64,000 nucleotides of DNA from Bacteroidota bacterium (lineage in GTDB: Bacteria; Bacteroidota; Bacteroidia; Chitinophagales; Saprospiraceae). The notes under the pieces were generated by a model. That model ran no database searches. It was not told the origin of the DNA and was given only the letters and a program-made list of their open reading frames with translations. Positions within the stretch are counted from its first letter, which is position 1; the number at the start of each line of letters is the position of its first letter. Where the stretch lies: NCBI GenBank assembly GCA_029567325.1, contig JAKQLF010000277.1:1-64000 (forward strand), written 5' to 3'. Positions 8,493 to 19,300 of this stretch are shown here, in pieces. A program made the position numbers and the translations under genes.

Positions 8493-9590
8493 GTGTTAAA
8501 TATAAACAATAACTCTAAATGTAAACTTTGTTTAGTGAATGATTTGGAGAATGTAGGCTCTCATATATTCACCGACGCTTTGATCAGGTCTGCTATATAT
8601 ATTGAAGGTAAATCAAAAAGGGGCGATTTCGAGGCAATTGTGGAAATGTCTTACAAAAAACTTGGTTTTGAATATTTCGGTAATAGTGTGCTGCCTGAAG
8701 ATAGAGAAAATATTCTTGGCCATCAACAATCAGATAAAGAAATTGAAGCAACAAGCACAAATCCATTTATAAATAGAAATATTGTGTGCAGATCATGTGA
8801 AAAATCTTTTAGTCCAATAGAAATGTATTTTATTAATAAAATTTACACTAAACTTCTAGATTCAGATAATTTTTCTAATGATGGCCTTTATCAAACAAAT
8901 AAAGAAGAATATTTAATAAGCTATGTTTTTATTTTGATTAATATATGGAGAACATCTGCTGCTAAATATAATGATTGGAGTTTAGATTCAGGGTATGAAG
9001 AATTAATTCGTTCTTATTTGCTTCTCGTTTTAAGTCAAGCATCAATTACCGATATGATTAACGTTGCAAATGATACAATGAGTTCTATATCTTGCTTTCA
9101 ATTCGCAATTTTCAGCCTTAATCAAACTGAAGGGGCCCCAAGTGAGAACGCAATATTAGTTGATTACACGACAGAACCATATGTGTTCCTATTAAATCGA
9201 TTACTGATTATTTTTTCTTCAAATTGTTTTGAAACCGTTGGTCCACCAGCTTCAATAGCCAATATTTCTACTCGTGCTGAAATTATTGATTTATCTTCAT
9301 CCCATTCAAAATTGAAAGTAAAACTTATTTCAAATGAAAACAGAAGAAATTTATTACGAAAGTTTTATTTAGATAGATGGAGTGACCTTGTTAACCATAC
9401 TAAAAATGTGTTATCATATGCATATAATTGTTTTACAGGTCAAATTCTTCCAAACTCGTATCATTTAGAATTGGAGCATCGAATAGGAGTCTTCATTAAA
9501 GCAGATGGAAAAGGAACACCAGAAGCATTGATTAATCTTTCAGCAATTTTTTTGAAAGAAATTTTGGACGAACAATTTAAAGAGGAATAA
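8493..9590 (+). CDS. Hypothetical Cys-rich protein, HNH-like N-terminus
   Basis: 365 aa from a GTG start at 8493; the frame has no nearby ATG and the first Cys pair lies only 10 residues in. The N-terminus has CKLC (10-13) followed by a conserved-looking GSHIFTDALI, then CRSC about 100 residues on. This resembles the CxxC...SHxxP...CxxC arrangement of zinc-bound HNH-like proteins, although a complete HNH catalytic triad is not evident. The remainder is helical and unrecognised. It follows the HEPN-like gene by 47 bp on the same strand and shares its AT-rich composition. It could be an antiphage nuclease or simply a zinc-binding protein. Confidence 0.6.
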   Translation: MLNINNNSKCKLCLVNDLENVGSHIFTDALIRSAIYIEGKSKRGDFEAIVEMSYKKLGFEYFGNSVLPEDRENILGHQQSDKEIEATSTNPFINRNIVCRSCEKSFSPIEMYFINKIYTKLLDSDNFSNDGLYQTNKEEYLISYVFILINIWRTSAAKYNDWSLDSGYEELIRSYLLLVLSQASITDMINVANDTMSSISCFQFAIFSLNQTEGAPSENAILVDYTTEPYVFLLNRLLIIFSSNCFETVGPPASIANISTRAEIIDLSSSHSKLKVKLISNENRRNLLRKFYLDRWSDLVNHTKNVLSYAYNCFTGQILPNSYHLELEHRIGVFIKADGKGTPEALINLSAIFLKEILDEQFKEE

Positions 9591-9766
9591 CTCAATGCAT
9601 TTCCCAATTTGCTTACCAAAAACTTTCAGTCTAAGCTCTATTATACAACTATGATCTTCCACCGCTCTGATTATCAAACCTACCCAAATATACAATACGG
9701 ATGCAAAGTTTAATTTAAAACTTTTAACTTAGCACCAAAAATAAGTCTCATTACCAATGAAAAAAT

Positions 9767-11323
9767 ATGGCTAAACAAAAAGCAATTACTGAAGAACCTC
9801 TTGAAAAACAACTCTGGAAAACGGCAGACAAACTGCGCAAAAACATAGACGCGGCAGAATATAAACACATCGTTTTGGGTTTGATCTTCCTAAAATACAT
9901 TTCTGATGCTTTTGAAGAGCTTTATACCAAATTAAAAGCGGACGAGGAAAATGGGGCGGATGCCGAAGACAAAGACGAATACAAAGCTGAAAATGTCTTT
10001 TTTGTACCACAAGATGCCCGATGGATTTATTTGCAGTCAAAGGCCAAACAGCCTGAAATCGGAAAGTTTGTAGATGATGCAATGGACGCCATCGAAAAAG
10101 AAAATGCGTCGTTGAAAGGGGTTTTGCCAAAAGTATTTGCTCGACAAAACTTGGACCCAACCAGTTTGGGCGAATTGATAGATTTGGTTGGCAACATTGC
10201 TTTGGGTGATGCCAAGGCTAGAAGTGCCGATGTCTTAGGCCACGTTTTTGAGTATTTCTTGGGTGAGTTTGCATTGGCAGAAGGCAAAAAAGGGGGTCAA
10301 TTCTATACCCCAAGGAGCGTCGTGGAATTATTGGTGGAGATGTTGGAACCCTACAAAGGTCGTGTTTTTGACCCTTGTTGTGGATCAGGTGGTATGTTTG
10401 TGCAGAGCCTCAAATTTGTCGATAGCCACGCTGGGAGAGTAAATGACATTTCTATTTATGGTCAGGAAAGTAATCAAACCACTTGGCGTTTGGCCAAAAT
10501 GAACTTGGCCATCAGGGGCATCGATAGCTCTCAAGTTCAGTGGAACAATGAAGGTTCTTTTCTCAATGATGCTCACAAAGACTTAAAAGCCGACTACATC
10601 ATAGCCAATCCACCATTTAACGTGAGTGATTGGAGCGGAGATTTGATGCGGACAGATGGACGGTGGCAATATGGTACACCGCCCACAGGCAATGCCAATT
10701 TTGCCTGGATGCAACATTTCATTTATCACTTAGCGCCCAACGGACAAGCCGGAGTGGTATTGGCAAAGGGTGCTTTGACTTCCAAAACATCTGGCGAGGG
10801 TGACATCAGAAAAGCATTGGTAGAAAACGGATTGATAGATTGCATAGTGAACCTGCCAGCCAAATTGTTTTTAAATACTCAAATTCCTGCGGCTTTATGG
10901 TTCATGAGCCGCAACCGTAGTTCTTCCCCTGTTGGAGGAGGTGGGGGCTTCAGAGATAGAAGCAATGAAATTTTATTCATAGATGCCCGAAACTTGGGGC
11001 ATTTGATCAACCGCAGAACCCGAGAACTTTCTTCAGAAGACATTGATCAAATTACAAATACTTACCATAATTGGAGAAAACTAAACGGCAAGTATGAGGA
11101 CATTGCAGGCTTTTGTGCAGCTGTACCCATCTGCAAAGTCGCAGAGTTGGATTATGTACTTACGCCTGGTAGATATGTTGGGCTTCCTGATGATGAAGAT
11201 GATTTTGACTTTGTAGAAAGATTTACAAGGTTGAGGGCTGAATTGGAAAGTCAGTTGAAGGAAGAGGAGAATTTAAATAAGGTCATAGCCGCTAATCTTT
11301 TAAAAATAAAAATAAATGGATGA
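9767..11323 (+). CDS. hsdM: Type I restriction-modification DNA methyltransferase subunit M
   Basis: 518 aa, the usual length. The N-terminal HsdM helical domain (about 10-140) is followed by an N6-adenine methyltransferase domain: SAM motif DPCCGSGG at 202-209 and catalytic NPPF at 281-284. It transfers methyl groups to adenine in the hemimethylated target chosen by HsdS and is a structural part of the restriction complex. It opens an eight-gene operon; its end overlaps the next gene by 8 bp. G+C content is visibly higher than in the inserted small genes, resembling hsdR. Confidence 0.97.
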   Translation: MAKQKAITEEPLEKQLWKTADKLRKNIDAAEYKHIVLGLIFLKYISDAFEELYTKLKADEENGADAEDKDEYKAENVFFVPQDARWIYLQSKAKQPEIGKFVDDAMDAIEKENASLKGVLPKVFARQNLDPTSLGELIDLVGNIALGDAKARSADVLGHVFEYFLGEFALAEGKKGGQFYTPRSVVELLVEMLEPYKGRVFDPCCGSGGMFVQSLKFVDSHAGRVNDISIYGQESNQTTWRLAKMNLAIRGIDSSQVQWNNEGSFLNDAHKDLKADYIIANPPFNVSDWSGDLMRTDGRWQYGTPPTGNANFAWMQHFIYHLAPNGQAGVVLAKGALTSKTSGEGDIRKALVENGLIDCIVNLPAKLFLNTQIPAALWFMSRNRSSSPVGGGGGFRDRSNEILFIDARNLGHLINRRTRELSSEDIDQITNTYHNWRKLNGKYEDIAGFCAAVPICKVAELDYVLTPGRYVGLPDDEDDFDFVERFTRLRAELESQLKEEENLNKVIAANLLKIKING

Positions 11324-11786
11324 AGAACAAACATTTCTGCTAAACATACTTAAAGATGCTATAAATGATGTTTATAATGAAAACCGTTTATTACTAAAGT
11401 TTGAAACTCAATCATTAATAGGTTTGGAACAAGCATTTGCATTTAGAGTTGGACTTCATCTATTTGAAAGATTAAAACACACTGAATATAAAGTCCTGGA
11501 TTTAGATGCTGAGTACAATAAAAGTATAGGACAATCAAAAATGTTGGAGGAATTTGAAGACGGTATCAGACCAGATTTAATTTTGCATGAAAGGGGAAAC
11601 CATATAAATAATAAACTTGCTGTTGAATTTAAGGGATATTGGAATAAATTGAATGAAAAGGATTTACGTAAACTAGTTGGCCTTACCTCTCCAAACGGAG
11701 ATTATAATTATACTCTAGGAGTTTTTGTTAATATTGGAGAATCTAAAGCCACATTTCGCATTTATATAAACGGTTTTGAAATATGA
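11316..11786 (+). CDS. Small PD-(D/E)XK nuclease-like protein inside the RM operon
   Basis: 156 aa. The core reads E39 (LEQAF), D87 (IRPDLIL) and E104-x-K106 (AVEFKG), separated by beta-strand-like hydrophobic runs. This is the E...D...ExK spacing of PD-(D/E)XK endonuclease-like folds. It overlaps hsdM by 8 bp and hsdS by 4 bp, so it is coupled to both. Known type I systems have no such subunit, because the nuclease is the N-terminal domain of HsdR. It may be an extra nuclease, a structural recognition subunit or a regulator. The fold assignment rests on motif spacing only. Confidence 0.7.
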   Translation: MDEEQTFLLNILKDAINDVYNENRLLLKFETQSLIGLEQAFAFRVGLHLFERLKHTEYKVLDLDAEYNKSIGQSKMLEEFEDGIRPDLILHERGNHINNKLAVEFKGYWNKLNEKDLRKLVGLTSPNGDYNYTLGVFVNIGESKATFRIYINGFEI

Positions 11787-12880
11787 ATGAGTGGATAGAA
11801 GTTTCATTGACCGATATTACAACGAAAATTGGTGATGGACTGCACGGTACACCTAATTATGATGATAACGGTGATTATTTTTTCATAAATGGAAATAATT
11901 TAGTTAATGGTAAGATTTTAATCAAGGAGGATACCAAAAGAGTAAATAAAGAAGAGTTTCAAAAACATTCAAAAACCTTGAATGAAAGCACATTATTACT
12001 AGGTATTAATGGTACAATAGGCAATCTTGCTTACTACAAAAATGAAAAATGTATTCTTGGAAAAAGTGCGTGCTATATCAATTTCAATAATCAAGTTAAT
12101 GTAAAGTTTATTTATTACACATTTCTGGGAGGAAACTTTCAAACTTTTATAGAAGGAATATCAACTGGCACTACTATACCCAATGTACCCATTAAAGGTA
12201 TCCGAGAATATTTTTTTAAACTTCCCCCTCTCCCCGAACAAATCGCCATCGCCTCCGTCCTAAGCAGCTTAGACGACAAAATAGATCTGCTGCATCGCCA
12301 AAACGCTACTTTGGAAAAAATGGCGGAGACGTTGTTTAGGCAGTGGTTTGTGGAGGAGGTGAAGGAGGAATGGAAAACAGACACATTATCTTTTTTTGCT
12401 GAATTCTTTAATGGTAAATCCAGACCAGTTGAGGTTGGAGCGATTCCTATATATGGTGGAAACGGAGTTTTAGGTTATACAAATAAATCAAATTACTCTG
12501 GCAAGTCAATTATAATTGGTCGTGTTGGGGCTTATTGTGGTAGTTTATATTTTGAAAACAAGGAAATTTGGGTCTCTGATAATGCATTATTAGTTAAATC
12601 AAAATTAAATAATTCGACACACTTTTTATTCTATATGCTTAAATCTTTGGATTTAAACTCTATGGCAGAAGGGTCAAGTCATCCACTTTTGACTCAAACT
12701 CTTTTGAAATCAATTGAAATTCAAATCCCACCAATTCAAAAAGTTAATAAATTTGATATAATAGTTGAAGGATTTCAAAAGAAAATCGATTCAAACCAAA
12801 CCCAAATTCGCACCCTCACAACATTGCGAGATACATTGTTGCCAAAGTTGATGAGTGGTGTGACAAGAGTAGAAATGTGA
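11783..12880 (+). CDS. hsdS: Type I restriction-modification specificity subunit S
   Basis: 365 aa. Target-recognition domain 1 (about 1-140) is followed by a conserved spacer helix (LPPLPEQIAIAS and IDLLHRQNATLEKMAETLF, about 145-190), target-recognition domain 2 (about 195-325) and a second conserved helix (QTQIRTLTTLRDTLLPKLMSG, to the end). This is the two-TRD, two-helix layout that recognises a bipartite target. The conserved central segment (about 12225-12370) is GC-richer than the AT-rich TRDs on both sides, a mosaic expected when TRDs are exchanged by recombination. At 365 aa it is somewhat short but complete. Confidence 0.95.
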   Translation: MNEWIEVSLTDITTKIGDGLHGTPNYDDNGDYFFINGNNLVNGKILIKEDTKRVNKEEFQKHSKTLNESTLLLGINGTIGNLAYYKNEKCILGKSACYINFNNQVNVKFIYYTFLGGNFQTFIEGISTGTTIPNVPIKGIREYFFKLPPLPEQIAIASVLSSLDDKIDLLHRQNATLEKMAETLFRQWFVEEVKEEWKTDTLSFFAEFFNGKSRPVEVGAIPIYGGNGVLGYTNKSNYSGKSIIIGRVGAYCGSLYFENKEIWVSDNALLVKSKLNNSTHFLFYMLKSLDLNSMAEGSSHPLLTQTLLKSIEIQIPPIQKVNKFDIIVEGFQKKIDSNQTQIRTLTTLRDTLLPKLMSGVTRVEM

Positions 12881-12900
12881 TTTATTTTATTGACTAAAAT

Positions 12901-14085
12901 ATGGCAATGACAGAGATTAAAATTCTAAAGAGTATTACTCCAAGTAAGATAAGTGAACTACAAAAAATATATTTCAACAAAAATGAATTGAAATATATCA
13001 CTTTAATTCTTCCAAATGGAATAAACAAGTACTCCTTCGGATTATTAGCAGATTTATTAGGGTTTATTATCACTATACACAGCAGACATGTTATCAATAA
13101 AGTAATAGTTGATGCAGACCAAGAAGAGCTTGTAGAGTTGTATGACCATGAATATTTTTACCCGATAGTATCACTTTTATGGAACACAACTTCCTTTGTT
13201 GACAAGCATGAAAATGATATTAAGGGCTTATTGCGAGAAAGGCAGAATAATTTCTTTTTGAAAATGAATTCATTAACTAGGATGAAAGGAAATAAGTTTT
13301 TTCTTACAATGGTAGACCATTTACCTGGGTATATTAGAATATTTGAAAATGCACATGGATTTAATGATGATGAAAGTCAAATTGTTAAAAATTTCAATAA
13401 AATCTTAGACGAATATGTTCTTACTTTTAACCAAAATAATATTTCAGAAATAGCAGAAGTCAAAAATGATATTGGAGCAATCATATACGAGCTTGCAAAA
13501 AATACTGATGAATGGGGAAATACGGATGAATATTCAGTTGCATTCACTTCAAGTATTAGAGGGGTATATTTACGATTTCATAGAAACAACCACGATAAAT
13601 TATTGGAGGAATACGATGGAACACCTTTAAAACCGTTTTTTAATAATCCAAAACTATCTAGTACTAGCTTAAATAATCTAAAACAAATCTATTATTTAGA
13701 GATACTTATTTATGATTCAGGCGTAGGATATATAGATAAATACTTCCCAAAAGAACAACTGAGCGATATAGAAGTAATTAAAATGTGCTTAGCAAAACAC
13801 CAAACATCATCAACATCCAATTTAAAATCTAAAAAAGGATTAGGGCTTGACAGAATACTCCAAATATTAAATAATAAAGGATTCTTAAGGATACGTACAG
13901 ATAAATATTGTATATATAGAGACATGATTAAAGACAACTATTGTCCCATCGAAAATGAAAGTATAAACAATTTGATTTTAGAAGATTGGAATAACAAAAA
14001 TTTCAGTTCAGCCAAAAACGATAAGATTCAAGGTTCCTATATAAACATTCTCTATCCTTTTAAACAAGTAAATTGGAATGGGTAA
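12901..14085 (+). CDS. STAS-like/GHKL ATPase protein of the RM operon
   Basis: 394 aa. The C-terminal half has the Bergerat-fold motifs: N-box ELAKN (197-201), G1 box YDSGVGYID (271-279) and G2 box KGLGLDRIL (312-320). It is therefore an HATPase_c/GHKL ATP-binding protein without a phospho-acceptor histidine domain. The N-terminal 100 residues look like a degenerate STAS-type alpha/beta domain. It follows hsdS by 20 bp and overlaps the next gene by 8 bp. The architecture parallels the gene at 19587. By analogy with anti-sigma/anti-anti-sigma partner switches it may act as an ATP-dependent switch or kinase, though no sigma factor lies in the operon. Confidence 0.8.
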   Translation: MAMTEIKILKSITPSKISELQKIYFNKNELKYITLILPNGINKYSFGLLADLLGFIITIHSRHVINKVIVDADQEELVELYDHEYFYPIVSLLWNTTSFVDKHENDIKGLLRERQNNFFLKMNSLTRMKGNKFFLTMVDHLPGYIRIFENAHGFNDDESQIVKNFNKILDEYVLTFNQNNISEIAEVKNDIGAIIYELAKNTDEWGNTDEYSVAFTSSIRGVYLRFHRNNHDKLLEEYDGTPLKPFFNNPKLSSTSLNNLKQIYYLEILIYDSGVGYIDKYFPKEQLSDIEVIKMCLAKHQTSSTSNLKSKKGLGLDRILQILNNKGFLRIRTDKYCIYRDMIKDNYCPIENESINNLILEDWNNKNFSSAKNDKIQGSYINILYPFKQVNWNG

Positions 14086-16327
14086 ATTTTACATATATAA
14101 TGCAAATTTTGAAGACAGGGGATGCAAAGACTCTACAATTGTTTTCAATCCCAACACTTTTTTCGATTTTGATGCTTTAAGTAGAGAACTACTTGATTTT
14201 TATAGATCTTTTCATCAGACTAATGCTTTGGTATTTATTCATTGTAGGAATGCCGTAAACGTAAAAGATCAGATAAATCAAAATATTGAAAAAATTCTAA
14301 AATCAATCCCTAAAGTTGAAGAGGTATTTCTACAAAATAATATTTTTTTTATATCATATAATCAGATAGGCTTCAAAATCGCTGGAAATAAAAAGTTTCT
14401 GAAGGAGAATCTAAAAGATATACTTAATCAAGGCTTAGCAAATATTTTTATTAAAAATGGAGGACTAGTTGAAAGCAATGGAATATCTCACCATTTTGTG
14501 TTTCCATCAGGCACACATTCAACCAAGTTTTTACGTACAGCAAATGTTTTAGTCCGTAAAAGTGAAATTGATTTTATATCTCTAAATACTTTACACATTT
14601 TTAAAACTGTAAAATTTGATAACGTTTATTGTGATACACTTTCAATTTCGGTAATTGGTTACTCAATAAAAAATTATCTCAATAAGTTTGGCGAAAATAA
14701 AGAAATTAATATTGAATCATTTCAATCATATAAGGGATTGTACGATAAGAAAGAAGTATTCTATGATGACTCGATTTTTTTAATATCTGCTTCTACTTCT
14801 GGAGGCCTTGTCAATTATTTACAAAATATACATCCTGAAATTAAGTCGAATGCAATTTGTATATTATTCTACTTGCCAATAGCTAAACATTCAACCCTTT
14901 CACTTGAGCGAGTTGTTTGTGATCTAAAAAAGAATGATACTTTGAATTATGGTATAGAAACGTATGATACTTTTAAACCTCCTTTGAAGCGATGCAAGTA
15001 TTGTGACAATAACTCAACTCCAATCCAAATTTTGGGAGATTCTTTTAGTCTAGACGAGCCGGTTGTAAATGCAAGAAATATAGTTGCTGAAAAACACATC
15101 TCTACATCACTGAAAAATTTTGTGGAATTATTTAGTTATAAAAATGATATTGGTACCGCATTAAAAGTTTCTTATATAGATATTTCCATTAATCGAAAAA
15201 AATATAACCTCTATATAGATTATGCTATGATTATTGAGAATATAAATTCCTATGAAAAGCATAAGAAAAAATTGGATGCATATATAAAACAGCATGTACC
15301 TGCTGCAACAAAATATATTATTCACTTAAATGATGATGGGTCAAAAAAATTAGCAGAGTACATCTTACTAAGTTTATCCAATAAAACAATTGTAGTTAAA
15401 AACCAATCTGAATTAATGGAAGGTGATATTCCAGAATTAGAGTCTGCAGCAATATTAATTGTTGCTTCTTGTGTTACTAATGGAAAAAATTTATTATATC
15501 TTAATAGATTCTTTAGAAATTATGAAGAAATAAGGCTTGTCTATTTTATTGGAATCAATAGAATAAATAACCAATTGAAAAATAAAGAGCTAAAGTCAAA
15601 CATTCAATATGGCCTTTATGGTCCCACCAATGCTTCGTTTATTGAAATAGAAACCATTAATTGCGATAATTCCAATTTAGAAACTCCTTGGGAGATTGAA
15701 TTATCTCATTTGCAAAAAATTCAAGCAAGCCTTGACAAAACTTCTACATTCATTACTGATAGAATTAACACATTAAATTCCTTTTCAAACGTTCAACAAA
15801 AGGGAGGCAGTAATAAAATATTCTTTCCAAGCATAAAGAAGGAAGAACTAGAAATTAGAAAGAATTCTGCTTTTTTTAATAATAATGATTATTACAAAAA
15901 TGTTGCCCAGTCAGATGTGTATTTCACCATTGCCTGTGTACTAAATAACATGAGGAATAATCAAATAGATGGACTATTTCAATCAAGTTTTGTAAAAAAT
16001 TTGATTGACCCTTTTGTATTTAATCGATTCAATGATGGAATTATACAGGCATCCATTCTCAGATCGGCTAAGGCAGAGGAGCTTAACTATTCATACAGCC
16101 CTAAACTTTCCAGTGATATGCTCATGCTTTTGAGAACATTTATCCAGCATTTTGATGAATATCAAGGTGAAGCAATTTTGGAGTTTCTATATGCTCTAGG
16201 AATACAAAAAATGCGTCTTTGTAAAATGGACTATTTACCTTTGATTCATGAGCTTAAAAAAAGTCGAAAAAATGAAATTATCATTTTTAAAAATTTAATT
16301 GAAAAAGTATATCAAGCAAGTTTATAG
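14078..16327 (+). CDS. Large protein with two degenerate phosphoribosyltransferase-like regions
   Basis: 749 aa, not matched with certainty to a named family. Residues about 138-260 resemble an orotate-phosphoribosyltransferase-like fold: an entry motif FPSGTHSTKF (142-151) and a PRPP-loop-like ISASTSGGLV (236-245). A Cys pair CKYC (306-309) follows. A second PRPP-loop-like segment, ILIVASCVTNGKNL (459-472), suggests a second domain. Both loops lack the paired acidic residues of active enzymes, so they may be binding rather than catalytic. The C-terminal third is helical. The gene sits between a GHKL gene (8-bp overlap) and hsdR (3 bp), so it belongs to the operon. It is strongly AT-rich. Confidence 0.6.
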   Translation: MGKFYIYNANFEDRGCKDSTIVFNPNTFFDFDALSRELLDFYRSFHQTNALVFIHCRNAVNVKDQINQNIEKILKSIPKVEEVFLQNNIFFISYNQIGFKIAGNKKFLKENLKDILNQGLANIFIKNGGLVESNGISHHFVFPSGTHSTKFLRTANVLVRKSEIDFISLNTLHIFKTVKFDNVYCDTLSISVIGYSIKNYLNKFGENKEINIESFQSYKGLYDKKEVFYDDSIFLISASTSGGLVNYLQNIHPEIKSNAICILFYLPIAKHSTLSLERVVCDLKKNDTLNYGIETYDTFKPPLKRCKYCDNNSTPIQILGDSFSLDEPVVNARNIVAEKHISTSLKNFVELFSYKNDIGTALKVSYIDISINRKKYNLYIDYAMIIENINSYEKHKKKLDAYIKQHVPAATKYIIHLNDDGSKKLAEYILLSLSNKTIVVKNQSELMEGDIPELESAAILIVASCVTNGKNLLYLNRFFRNYEEIRLVYFIGINRINNQLKNKELKSNIQYGLYGPTNASFIEIETINCDNSNLETPWEIELSHLQKIQASLDKTSTFITDRINTLNSFSNVQQKGGSNKIFFPSIKKEELEIRKNSAFFNNNDYYKNVAQSDVYFTIACVLNNMRNNQIDGLFQSSFVKNLIDPFVFNRFNDGIIQASILRSAKAEELNYSYSPKLSSDMLMLLRTFIQHFDEYQGEAILEFLYALGIQKMRLCKMDYLPLIHELKKSRKNEIIIFKNLIEKVYQASL

Positions 16328-16330
16328 AAA

Positions 16331-19300
16331 ATGGCCCACTTGACTGAAAATCATATTGAATTGCTCTCTCTTGAAATCTTACAAAAATTAGGTTATGAAC
16401 ATGTCTATGGCCCTGATGTTGCACCAGATGACCATGCGGCAACAAACTCAACAGATAAAAGAGAAAATTACGCACAGGTATTGTTATTAAATAGGCTGCA
16501 AAATGCAGTAAAAAGAATCAACTTTGACGTTCCTGATTATGCACAGGCAGAGGCCATTAAAGAAATTCAACGTATAGCTTCTCCAGAATTGCTTGCAAAT
16601 AATGAAACCTTTCACCGATTGTTGACAGAAGGCATTCCAGTCTCCAAAAGAGTAGATGGTGATGATCGAGGCGATAGAGTTTGGTTGGTGGATTTCAATA
16701 ACCCTCTCAACAATGAATTTGTAGTTGCCAATCAATTCACCATCATAGAAAATGGATACAATAAACGCCCAGATGTTATACTTTTTGTCAATGGCATTCC
16801 ATTGGTTGTTATTGAATTGAAAAATGCTGTTGACGAAAATACGACCCTCAATTCTGCATTCAAACAAATAGAAACTTACAAAGCTACCATTTCAAGTCTT
16901 TTTACTTATAACGGTTTTGTGATTATTTCAGATGGGCTGGAAGCAAAAGCTGGATCAATTTCCTCGGGATTAAGCCGTTTTATGTCGTGGAAATCGGCAG
17001 ATGGTAAAGTCGAAGCTTCACATTTAGTGAGTCAATTGGAAACTCTGATAAAAGGTACACTGAATAAAGAAACGCTGATTGACATGATCAGACACTTTAT
17101 TGTATTTGAAAAACTTAAGAAAGTTGATTCTGAAACAGGTATTACTACCATTACTACAGTTAAAAAATTGGCAGCTTATCATCAATATTATGCAGTGAAC
17201 AAAGCCGTGGAATCTACGCTACGAGCCAGTGGGTATCAAGAGTTAAGCGCTCAGGGTTATAGTTTGGCAGCAGATCACATGGAAACCTATGGTCTCGCAC
17301 AAGCCTACAAACAGCCTGTTGGTGATCGTAAAGCGGGAGTAGTTTGGCACACTCAAGGTAGTGGAAAGTCATTATCCATGGTTTTTTATACTGGTAAAAT
17401 AGTGCTTGCATTAGACAATCCGACCATACTAGTTATTACAGATCGCAATGATTTAGATGATCAATTATTTGACACCTTTGCCGCATCCAAGCAACTTTTG
17501 AGACAGGAACCTGTACAAGCAGATGACAGAAACCAAATCAAAGATTTGTTGAAAGTTGCATCGGGTGGAGTAGTTTTTACCACTATTCAAAAATTTCAAC
17601 CCGAAGAAGGCAACGTATATGAAATGCTTTCCGACAGAAAAAACATTGTAGTTATTGCTGATGAAGCACACAGGACCCAATATGGTTTTAAAGCCAAAAC
17701 CATTGATGCGAAAGACGGAAAAGGAAATGTAATAGGGAAGAAAATTGTCTATGGTTTTGCGAAATACATGCGAGATGCCTTGCCATACGCAACCTATTTG
17801 GGTTTTACAGGAACTCCGATAGAAAACACTGATGTTAATACACCAGCTGTTTTCGGAAATTACGTTGACATTTACGATATCGCGCAAGCAGTCGAAGATG
17901 GCGCCACCGTCCGCATTTATTATGAAAGTCGATTAGCGAAAGTCAATCTCAGTGAAGAAGGTAAACAACTGGTTAAAGATTTGGATGATGAATTGGATCA
18001 AGAAGATTTAACAAATACACAAAAGGCAAAAGCGAAGTGGACACAACTCGAAGCCCTGGTGGGCAGCGAAAATCGAGTTAAGATTATTGCAAACGATATT
18101 GTAGCGCATTTTAGTCAAAGGCAAGAGGTTTCCGAAGGCAAAGGAATGATTGTTGCCATGAGTCGAAGAATTGCAGCAGATTTATATCAGGCAATCATCG
18201 ATTTAAAACCAGAATGGCACTCAAAAGATTTGGATAAAGGTGTCATCAAAGTTGTAATGACCTCATCATCAGCAGATGGGCCGAAAATATCGAAACACCA
18301 TACCACCAAAGATCAAAGGAGAACCTTGGCTGAAAGAATGAAAGATCCCGATGATGAATTAAAATTGGTCATTGTACGGGATATGTGGCTAACTGGATTT
18401 GATGCCCCAAGTATGCACACCCTTTACATTGACAAACCTATGAAGGGTCATAATTTAATGCAAGCCATTGCAAGAGTAAATAGGGTTTATAAAGACAAAC
18501 CTGGTGGATTGATTGTGGACTATTTGGGAATTGCAGCAGACTTGAAAAAAGCCTTGTCATTTTATGCTGATGCAGGTGGAAAGGGAGATCCTACCATCTT
18601 GCAAGAACAAGCTGTAGAATTGATGTTAGAGAAATTACAAGTTGTTTCTCAAATGTATCACAACTTCGAATATGAAACCTATTTTGATGCAGACACATCA
18701 AAAAAGCTATCCATGATTCTAGCAGCAGAAGAACATATTTTAGGTTTGAAGGATGGAAAAAAACGATACATCGACGAAGTAACCGCTTTGTCGAAAGCAT
18801 TTGCCATTGCCATACCCCATGACCAAGCCATGGATGCAAAAGATGAAGTTTCGTTTTTCCAAGCGGTAAAGGCCAGGTTGGCAAAGTTTAGCAGTTCTGC
18901 ATCTGGAAAAACGAATGAAGAAATTGAAACAACTATTCGTCAAGTCATTGACAAAGCCTTAGTTTCAGAACAAGTAATTGATGTATTTGACGCAGCAGGC
19001 ATTAAAAAACCAGACATCTCCATTTTATCTGAAGAGTTTTTAATGGAATTAAAAGGGATGGAGCATAAAAACCTCGCTCTGGAAGTTTTGAAAAAACTCT
19101 TAAATGATGAAATAAAATCGCGGGCAAAAAAGAATTTGGTTCAAAGCAAATCCTTGCTACTTATGTTGGAAAGCTCCATCCAAAAATATCAAAACAAAAT
19201 ACTTACTGCAGTTGAGGTCATGGATGAGCTTATCAAATTAAGTAAGGAAATCGTAAAAATGGATTCAGAGGCCAAAAATATGGGCTTGACAGACTATGAA

